Positions 55,820 to 64,000 of a stretch of 64,000 nt of DNA are shown piece after piece. The notes under the pieces are model-generated. The model was not told where the DNA came from. It did not search any database and worked only from the letters and a program-made list of their open reading frames with translations. The position numbers and the translations under genes are program-made. The first letter of the stretch is position 1. Each line of letters opens with the position of its first letter. This DNA comes from Atriophallophorus winterbourni (taxonomy: Eukaryota; Platyhelminthes; Trematoda; Plagiorchiida; Microphallidae), in assembly GCA_013407085.1 (NCBI GenBank), contig JACCGJ010004930.1, positions 62,001 through 126,000 on the forward strand. The letters are read 5' to 3'.

Positions 55820-56950
55820 GTTTTTTAACCTGTTCAATTTTTATACATCATATGGAAAATAAATCCAAATGTTTAGGATTGAAATGACAGAAACTCAAAG
55901 GCTAATATGCATGCATTACTATAACACACACATACGATATCGGGACTGTAGGATCACGATCTCAATGCGATTTAAGTAGCTGATGTCTAATATAAGGAAA
56001 GGCCTTTGTATGATAATGTTGGATAAGTTTTTCTAATCAATTACGGGCCTATATCCGGAATCGCTTTGTCTGTTCTTCGATTCTACTTTGAATTTTGCTG
56101 AAGGTCCTACCTCATCATTAAAACTACATTCAACACCAAACGTCTCCAATTCATCTGAAAAAGCGATCCTTCAGTAGCATACACCGCACAACCTTGAACA
56201 TTTGAGAACAACAAACTAGAATCAGGTGCAATGGACTTGAAATATGAGTGGAAGTCGTACACGCTAGGTTTCTCATTGAATTAGATGTTTTACATCGAAA
56301 AAAACGTCCATATAAATTCTTTCGCTTTCAAAGGTAAATAAGCATACACTTTAAGATGACCAACTGCAATAAACATGATATGGTACAATGCAAATCTGTT
56401 CAATTTTTATAATTCATATGGAATATACCACATCCTGTTGAAGAGTAAAATGACAGAAATACGAAGTTCCATATGATCGCATTATTATGACAAACAAACA
56501 CCCTAAGAGAGGATTTTCTGCTGTTTGCAGTCAACAGTTATGCGGTGTAAGATTAGTATGCCCAGGAGATTATAACTTGAAAGAATCGAAAACAATTTGT
56601 GTTTGTATGACGCGGTTGCATGAGGTGGGTATGAACAACCTGTTCAATCAAATCAGCTCACAACGATGTAGAACTGGTTTGAAAACATGAACATGAGTGA
56701 AACGTAACATTTGCTTATTTTCCATCATACACACACATTTCATGTAGGGTTTCGCTTTGTTATATTTAATTAGGAAAGAACATTAGTATCAGTATTGAAA
56801 TGTGCTTCAAATAGCGGAAGAAAAAATAAATGAAACTTCGCATGTATGAACTATAGAACATAGGTCTAATCAAATATCGAATAAAATAAGCGTTATAGTT
56901 TAGGACAACGTACGTAGTAAATGAAATATTTGAAGCGTATCTTCACTTCA
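55820..56950. repeat. C block copy 6
   Basis: C motifs in order. The candidate 9-nt exon is at 56538-56546 with TTTGCAGTCAACAG before it and GTAAGATT after it. B and P blocks are missing between E and C, as at 20.2 kb. Confidence 0.8.
56538..56546 (+). CDS. Candidate 9-nt micro-exon (C copy 6)
   Basis: TTATGCGGT with CAG before and GTAAGATT after. Same argument as 13081. Confidence 0.35.
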
Positions 56951-57224
56951 AAAAGCATCACATGCATTCACAACTAGGCATTGGTCGGATTTATGTATCG
57001 TTACCATAAAGCCCGAATATAATCCCACAATTCAATGATATTATTCGAGGTATCGATACATCCTCACGCCGTCGCTTTAGTGTCTACTTCTAAGTAATAC
57101 ACGGGGTGTTTCCATGTTGTGAAAGTTTAATTGGGTTGAGGTTTCCCTGTGTTTACCTTGGTTATCTGTGTTAGCTGTGTTACCTGACTCTTATCTGTGT
57201 TTGTTAAATCTGTTATATGTATTT

Positions 57225-59205
57225 GATTCAAAGTTAATCAAAGTTATTCAAAGTTTTAATGGTCCAAAAAGTAAATACTTTACAGTAACCACAGATTAAA
57301 AATATAGGGAATTCATAAAAACAACACAAATGTTTTATACACATGGAAAGTCAGCACGTGTATTCAGGTGCAAGGTTGGGTTTGGTCAACATATACTTGT
57401 CAAGTTCAGCCTTGAACATGTTCAGGCTTGTTGCGCAAATGATATGTGGGGGCAGGGAGTTCCATAGAAAACAGACTCTGACAGCAAAGAAAAACCTTCG
57501 ACAATTTGATCTGGAGTGTGGAATAATTAACTTGTATCCATGCGATCTGCTACCACGTGCTTCTTGCCGATGAAACAGGTGTTCGAGTGGGTGATCCACT
57601 GTATGCAGAATATTGAAAAGCAGGATCAAGTCACCCCTGAGACGACGGTACGAAAAGTCAAAAAGGTTTAGTGTTGCAATCCGCTCCTCGTATGGCCTGT
57701 TGTATAGACCGGTCACCAGTTTTGTAGCGCGATGGTATACCCGTTGCAGCAAGGTCATGTCCTTTTGTAACCATGGGGACCATGCTTGAACAGCATACTC
57801 CATTGTTGGTCTGATATAGGTGTTAATTATACGTGGGAGTATCTGCTTTGAGAAACGACCGAAGATCCTTCTGAGCAATGCTAAGATTTGGCAGGACTTT
57901 TTGTATACAACAGAACAGTGCCGTGAAGACTTCAGGTTACTGCTAATCCACACGCCCAGGTCTTTCTCTTCAGTAACCCATGGAAGTTGCTGAGATCCCA
58001 GAGAGTATGAGAATTCGAATGATTTACCGACGTTCAACATTTTACATTTTTGGATGTTGAATGGTAAGCAGTTCCGCAAGGACCAATTATGAAGTGCTTC
58101 GAGATCTTTTTGCAGAATTTCGCAATCTTCTATGGTGCGTATGCTAGTCCAGACTTTGATGTCATCCGCAAATAAAATGATTTTTCTGCGTACGATTTCA
58201 GGTATATCATTCGCGTACACGAGGAAGAGTATTGGCCCCAAGACTGAGCCTTGAGGTACGCCACTTGTAACTTCTACTGGGCTTGATAGTGCCCCATCAA
58301 CTCTAACCCTTATAACTCTACCAGTCAAGTAGTCCTTTATCCAGGCCAGTAATCTGCCGCATACCCCGAGCTGCTCCAATTTTTGTAGCAGTATGCTGTG
58401 GTTAACACGATCAAAAGCTTTAGACATGTCCAAGTAACACGCATGGATAGGGCATCCATCGTCCACGGCTCGAGTCCAATTATCAAGAGTTATGAGAAGA
58501 TTGGTGAGACAGGAGTGTCTTGTCCTGAATCCGTGCTGTGCGATGGAAAGAAGCTTATTTTGTTCCAAGTGTTTGATAAGTTCGTCGGCCACAAGTCGTT
58601 CGAGAACTTTAGAGACCACTGGCAACAACGTGACTGGTCTGTAGTTAGACGCATCAGATCGGTTCCCTCCTTTGTATATCGGAGTGATTAGTCCACATTT
58701 CCAGTCATTAGCAACCGTGCTACAACTCAAGGACAGGTTGAAAAGGTCAGAGAGTGGTGAGAATAGAGCATGGGCGCATTGCTTTAGGATGAATGGTGTT
58801 ATTTCATCAGCACCTGGGGATTTTTTTGTATTTAACCCGCGTAGCTTTACCAGGACACTCTCGGGTTTCACAACGATTTCGTGTATTGTATTCGGCGACC
58901 TGAATGCAGGTAAATCGTAGGATACGCGCTCGTTAGGGTAGAACACTCTAGAGTAAAATTGAGCGAGTTCGTTAGCGGCTTCGAGAGCTGTGGATGTAGT
59001 TCCAGTTGTTGTAAGTAAAGCAGAAACACCTGGCTTTACCCTGGCCTTTCTGTTCACGATCTGGAAGAGGAGCTTCGGATTTCGTTCAATTTTATCCATC
59101 AGATTCATTTGATACTTTTCTTTATCCTCCTGGACAAGTTTAGTAACTTTGTTTCTCAACAAACGGTAAGATTCCCAAGATTCAGGTGTTGAATGCAGTA
59201 TGTGC
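57225..59205 (-). mobile_element. CR1-clade retrotransposon, 5'-truncated, RT intact
   Basis: 603 codons open from 59162 to 57351. It covers a linker (KSPGADEITPFILK), then RT blocks (NYRPVTLLPVVSKVLERLV, AQHGFRTRHSCLTNLL, ACYLDMSKAFDRVNHS, SGVPQGSVLGPILF, LFADDIKVW at about residues 329-337) and the CR1-type C-terminal domain (SPWLQKDMTLLQRVYHRATK, CRRFFFAVRVCFLWNSLP). The frame continues a few codons upstream to about 59203, where the copy is truncated; no endonuclease. The 3' end carries (AACTTTGAAT)n-like repeats at 57225-57260. It splits an A block between TGTTATATGTAT and GTATGTGCTAGG. Confidence 0.9.
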
Positions 59206-59720
59206 TAGGAAGATTACTTGGACGGCAATAGTGCTTGAGTTTATTTACGTTTCTTCATAAGTGTCGAAACATTAAGGTAAATTATAAAAGACAAAACGGA
59301 TTATTCAAACCTTTTGCTCAAAACAAAACATTTTGATATGATGTTAATTCAGCTCCTAGGCATCCATATATATGAACAATAAGGAATATTGAGAATTAGA
59401 AAATCATTATTTTCGTTAACTTTTCCACTGTTTTTTCAGATAACGTTGCACCTGGACTATTATCAAGTATGTGTATCAGACAACGTCGGATGACGTTTGT
59501 AAGAATAACCTTTTCAATCTCACTAGCCAACAAATACGTGGAATGCATTTGAACACATGATCATGAACAAAAGGCACACTTGCATGCATCTCATCAATCA
59601 CACACATTACACGACAGGTTTCGTGTTGTTTGCACTCATTAGGAAAGGATTGGAGGATTAAGGACCGCATGCGCTTGAAAAAGATGAATAAGAATAAACG
59701 AAATTGCGCTTGTATGCCAC
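59205..59720. repeat. A block copy 8, right part after the CR1 insertion
   Basis: GTGCTAGGAAGATTACTTGG resumes the A block that stops at 57220. It contains the micro-exon at 59440. Confidence 0.8.
59440..59466 (+). CDS. 27-nt micro-exon (A copy 8)
   Basis: TGTTTTTTCAG and GTATGTGT bound AT|NVAPGLLS|A. The donor differs from the GTAAGTAT of all sister copies but is still acceptable. Because CR1 sits 235 bases upstream in the same intron-like sequence, any transcript would carry it antisense. Confidence 0.55.
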
Positions 59721-60225
59721 TGTTTTATAGTGTTACCTGTTCAATAATGCATTTTGTGATAGGCCACAATTAATTAAAATGTCCTATCATCTTCCCAACA
59801 CAATAATTATTACTATTGGTGGTGTGCACAGTGAATTGACAACGGACAATATATCAAGTTTTAAATAACACTTTTGCAAGAATGTATTAAGCGCATTATT
59901 AATAATCTAACCTAAATCAATTTATTAAATGCGAAACATATAGCTGAAGCGATGGTACACTTGGCCGCCACGTTGCAAGCACAGCAATAATGTTTTTATC
60001 TTAAGGTTTGAGAAACGTTTACCACGTTTCTCTTGAAAAAAATAAAAGGGTCATACAATCACGAAAATTTGTTTTGTTGCGACGTTATATGAACTCGCGC
60101 TGCACCTCTGACTAAGAATTAGTGAGCTATCGCGTTTGGAAGCGGAGCGTGGGTGTCAACATAACTTGTTTGTACACTCAGAACATTTTGGTAAATGACA
60201 TGAAGAATAACCGGATTATTTTCAA
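59720..60225. repeat. F block copy 7, left part
   Basis: The F tail (ACAATATATCAAG.., TTAAGGTTTGAGAAACG) and then F head (CTCTGACTAAGAATTAGTGA, GAACATTTTGGTAAATGACA) up to the CR1 3' end. The block resumes at 62937. Confidence 0.75.
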
Positions 60226-62937
60226 GATTCAAGATTCAAGATTCAAGAATGTATGGTCACAAAAAGCACATAGCTTCACAATTACCATATCATAGTAAAT
60301 ATACATTCGGGAAATAGGTATAAAATAAACATGTAATGTCAAGTATAGTCAAGTTGTATAGTTACCATGAGTCAATACGCAGGTGTCGTCAAATCGTTAT
60401 GCAACAAATAAGTATCCAAATTTGGAATAAACGTTCCGATGCTGGGAGAGATGACAAGAGTTTCGGGTAGGGAATTCCAAAGGAAACAAACACGTACACA
60501 ATAAAAATATCGGCGACAGCTGATACGGGAGTGGGGAATTTGCAGTGTCGCTGAGTGGCTGCGTGTATGACGTGAATCACGGTATTCGAATAAATGTTTT
60601 AGGGGATGATGTGGGGTATTCAATATTTTATATGTCAGTATCACATCGCTTCGAAGGCTTCTTTGGAGGGGAGTGGGGAGCCTCAGTTTTTTCAATCGTT
60701 CCTCGTACGCTAGTTTACGGAAACCTCTTACGAGTTTGGTTGCGCGATGGTATATTTTGTCAAGCAATATTATATCCTTTTTTAACCACGGAGTCCAAGC
60801 TTGTGATGCATGTTCCATGGTTGGAATTATATAGGCGTTCATGATGGTGGGCAAAGTTCCAGGCGAGAAGGTTTTGAAGATCCGTCGCAGCATACCTAGA
60901 AGCTTCGAAGCACGCTTGTAGATAATCTCACAATGCAGGCTGTTCTTCAGACTGCCGCATACCCAGACTCCAAGATCCCTTTCCGATTCTGTCCAGCTCA
61001 AAAAAGTCTGCCCAAAGTGATACTGGTACTGGAATGGCTTACCAATTTGTAGCACCTTGCATTTTTGGATATTGAATGGCAAATTATTCCGTACCGACCA
61101 TTCGTGTAGAGCATCTAGATCACGTTGCAGCTGTACACAGTCCGCAATGGTTTTTATCCGGGTCCAAAGTTTAATGTCATCAGCGAAAAGAATCACCTTG
61201 CATGCGAGCGTCTCCGGTAAGTCGTTAATGTAAGCCAAGAAAAGTACTGGCCCGAGGACTGAACCTTGCGGTACGCCACTAGAGGCATCAATAGCCTGTG
61301 ATAGTACCCCGTTGATTCGAACGATCGCCTTACGCCCACTGAGGTAACTTTCAAGCCATATGAGTAGCTGTCCGCTGATACCCATCTGCTTCAGCTTTTG
61401 TAATAGTCGAAAGTGATCAACTCGATCGAAAGCTTTAGACATGTCCAGATAACAAGCGTGGATGCTAGCTCCTTCGTCAACCGCTTGGGTCCAGTCATTT
61501 AAAACCGTCAACAAATTTGTCAAGCATGAGCGAGATTTACGAAAACCATGCTGTGCTGCAGATAGCATATTTTGTGATTCCAGGTGATGAACTATATTTT
61601 CTGTCACTATCCGCTCTAGAACTTTGGATATCACAGGAAGTAGGGTGACAGGACGGTAGTTTGCCGGATCTGAACGTCTACCGCCTTTGTAGATAGGTGA
61701 AATTACCCCTGTCTTCCACTCTGTTGGCACCACTCCTTCAATTAGAGAATGTTTAAACAATTCACACAAAGGTTCACACAGCTGCTGTTCGCAGGATTTT
61801 AGTATAGTCGGAGTGATTCCATCCGCTCCAGGGGATTTCTTAGGGTTCATTCGACACAAATGTCGTTGTATAATCACTGGATTTATCTCGATCTCAGTCA
61901 GCTGTTGCGTCACTGTTGATGGCGGTAATTCTTCAGTCAATTGAATCGCTAACGGACTAAATACTTTAGCATAAAATTGAGCGAGAGCATCAGCTGTATC
62001 CTTTGCAGAGACTGTTAATCCATCGTCAGTAAGAACAGGAAACACCCCTGGTTTCACGCTCGATCGAGCATTGACAATCCGATAAAGCAATTTAGGATTT
62101 CCTTCCATTTTCAAAGAGAGAAAGCGATGGTAATTTCGCTTGTCTTCTTTGATGAGAGTGTTTACTTTGTTGCGAATTCCGCAAAATTGTTGCCATGACG
62201 CATCAGTCTTGGTATTTCTGTGTTCAAACCAAGCAGAGTTCCTTTGCCCGATCCATTTTTTCGTGCGACTACGAAGTTTAAAGCGAAAGTCGTTTACCCG
62301 TCGTTCATTAACAAATCGCGAATTTTGATATATGCTCGATTGAAGACTTTTTGTAAGTGTGGTGCAATGTGTTTCCGTGTTGTGATAATCAAGCCCTCGC
62401 CAATTTACTAACCCAAGCGAGTCACGTAAACTCACGTAGTCGATCCTTCTGAATAGTTTTGCGGACTCACATACTCGTCTAGCGCTGCATACATATTCAA
62501 AACCTAACACAAGATGATCACTTCGACTGAGAGGGGCAATGTAGTCAACACCTTCAACTGCTGTTGCCTCGGAAGTAAGGATTAAATCCAAAACGGACGG
62601 TAACTCTGATCCTCTTTTGTGAGTAAAGTCGGACACATGGTTATACAGTGGAATCATGTCGATCAGCTCACGAAATGTATGATCAGTTGTGTGAAGAGGA
62701 TGATCTGATCTGGTGAAAAGATGAGGAAGGTTGAAGTCCCCCATGACCAGTAATTGGGAGCTCCGCATCTCTCCGGCATATTTTAGAGCCTCTAATACCC
62801 TGTCGTTTTGAGCATCCGTCGAAGATGGGAGGCGATATATTATACCAATGATGCAGTCGTCCTCTGACTCGTGTGTAAGGCTACACCAGAGGGTGTCTTC
62901 TGATTCGAGGTTGGGATCATGAATCTTCATGCTGACA
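60225..62937 (-). mobile_element. CR1-clade retrotransposon with partial endonuclease and full RT
   Basis: 859 codons open from 62951 to 60372. The C-terminal half of an APE-type endonuclease (VMGDFN at residues 69-74, LDLILTS at 121-127, SDH at 144-146), linker KSPGADGITPTILKS, RT (NYRPVTLLPVISKVLERIV, AQHGFRKSRSCLTNLL, ACYLDMSKAFDRVDH, SGVPQGSVLGPVLF, LFADDIKLW near residues 587-595) and a CR1 C-terminal domain (CRRYFYCVRVCFLWNSLPE). The first endonuclease motifs are missing, so it is 5'-truncated. The 3' end has (TTGAATC)n repeats at 60225-60246. The start codon lies in the flanking F block. Confidence 0.9.
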
Positions 62938-63180
62938 AATCTGAGTGCCATCAGATAGATCAGCTTTAGGATAACGTTTTATTTCTGCAAGAGAGGGGTC
63001 CTAGTCAGGAAAATGTTAATATAATTATGGAGTGGTAAACCGCCACCACTAATATTACCCTACCGCTTATCAGCGTATGTTACGCCAACGTGGTTTCACG
63101 TTTATAGGGAATGACCACGATCAGAGTACGAGATTCCAACGAGTGATTATAGACGTCACTCTGTTAACACGTTAGTGTGT
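62937..63180. repeat. F block copy 7, right part
   Basis: CTGACAAATCTGAGTGCCAT resumes the F block interrupted by CR1. The block ends before its plus-strand ORF. Confidence 0.75.
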
Positions 63181-63345
63181 AGCTACAAATTTCATCAGGA
63201 TAACCCTGTCATCGAGCAACAATATTGATCGACCAGATGTTTGAAACTCACTTTCAATTCAAGTGTGATGATAGACATATTCAGAGATACATAGAGACGG
63301 AACAGTGACGTCAGAAAAAGCAGATTCAACACTGCCTGATAAAAA
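63180..63345. repeat. Dispersed short repeat, also at 46300
   Basis: TAGCTACxAATTTCxTCAGGATA, GATCGACCAxAT and GATAGACATATTCAGA are shared with 46300-46465. In both places the sequence leads to GACGxxACAGTGxCGTCAGA. Confidence 0.7.
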
Positions 63346-63750
63346 ATCGCAATGAGAAAATGATCATGCTAAGGTTTTAGCATTGCTGTTAATAAAAGTT
63401 TTAAGTAGTGCTGCAACCTTTTGCTGAAATATAATATAAATTAGTCTCACCGAACTTTAGAAGATTAGAAATAATAATTTACCTTGTGTTCGTGAGCTAG
63501 TCAATTTGAACAAAGAGCAGACCAATACGCGAAAATGCACTCTCTCGCATGATGGTTAGCATAAAGTAATTTATTTCGGATAACAGAACATGTTACTTGA
63601 ATTAACGAAGTTTTGTTTATCTTACAATCAGTTAAATCTCTGCGTAATGACACAGCATTTCCCATCATGATATACTTTGTTCGGTTTTATCAGGTAATAT
63701 CAGATTATAATCAGATTATCATATTATAACCTGTAACAAATTACTATTGT
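63345..63750 (+). repeat. H block copy 6
   Basis: H motifs in order up to the E relic, most like the copies at 21.56 and 26.57 kb. Confidence 0.75.
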
Positions 63751-63808
63751 TACAAAAACATAATTATAAGTCCTACAATCACCTCAATAGCCGCCGAAGT
63801 AACACCAG
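63751..63808 (+). pseudogene. E signal-exon relic, last copy
   Basis: 58 bases, YKNIIISPTITSIAAEVTP plus G, donor GTCAGT, phase 1. No ATG. The sequence after it (63809-64000) follows the E-to-B spacer of the other units and runs off the window, so another B array is expected downstream. Confidence 0.45.
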
Positions 63809-64000
63809 GTCAGTGAATTTAAAATTGATTTTTACTTTTCATTTATCGTAGGTTCTTCAAATGCGGTTTAGTTCCTATTAACAAGGCCGCTATCTACGAG
63901 TGGGTTAGTGCTAGACTCTGGCCTTGCAACATTTCTTGGTACATTTAGCTGAAGCTCCAAGATTGAAAACGCGAGATATTTTAATGAGGGGGCAATTGTC

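Noticed and set aside
58398..58920. Plus-strand frames inside the CR1 at 57-59 kb
   Set aside because: They are shadows of the reverse-transcriptase frame on the other strand.

Overview
The window looks like AT-rich nuclear DNA of a flatworm, most probably a blood fluke (Schistosoma or a close relative). Three things point there: many very short exons with consensus splice sites, all joining in codon phase 1, as in schistosome micro-exon genes (MEGs); a decayed Ty3/gypsy element of the CsRn1 type with a tRNA-Trp-like primer site; and CR1-clade non-LTR retrotransposons with short 3' direct repeats. Naming the genus is inference; the species cannot be told. I see no tRNA, rRNA or CRISPR.

Layout. 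1-7.7 kb: mostly unrecognised DNA with a ~170-bp tandem repeat and one broken gypsy element. 7.7-11.2 kb: a CCAAT/TATA promoter with a signal-peptide exon (7858), then a candidate two-exon gene whose 3' part is tandemly repeated. 11.2-64 kb: a mosaic built from one ~6.4-kb ancestral unit, copied many times with losses. I name its blocks in plus-strand order: H (upstream), E (hydrophobic signal-exon relic ending in a phase-1 donor), B (~235-bp tandem repeats with a hammerhead-ribozyme-like core), P, C (candidate 9-nt exon), A (27-nt micro-exon) and F (one conserved ORF per strand). The full order H-E-B-P-C-A-F is seen at 32.2-38.6 kb and again, up to C, at 38.6-42.1 kb. Less repeated DNA lies at 23.6-26.4 kb and 42.2-48.5 kb; it holds candidate terminal exons and a possible complete three-exon small gene (24175-24763). 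Three 5'-truncated CR1 copies, all on the minus strand, sit inside C, A and F blocks (51.6, 57.2 and 60.2 kb).

How it fits together. The exons are interchangeable: the signal exon at 7858 and the E relics end with one spare base (G), the 27-nt exons start with two bases and end with one, and the terminal exons start with two. Any combination therefore keeps frame, which is the hallmark of secreted, variable MEG products. Most copies look dead (no start codon, lost splice sites, stops). The best preserved exons are 7858, 23049, 24175-24763, 54310 and 54902. The locus therefore looks like a MEG nursery and graveyard, with ribozyme-bearing satellites lying where its introns would be.
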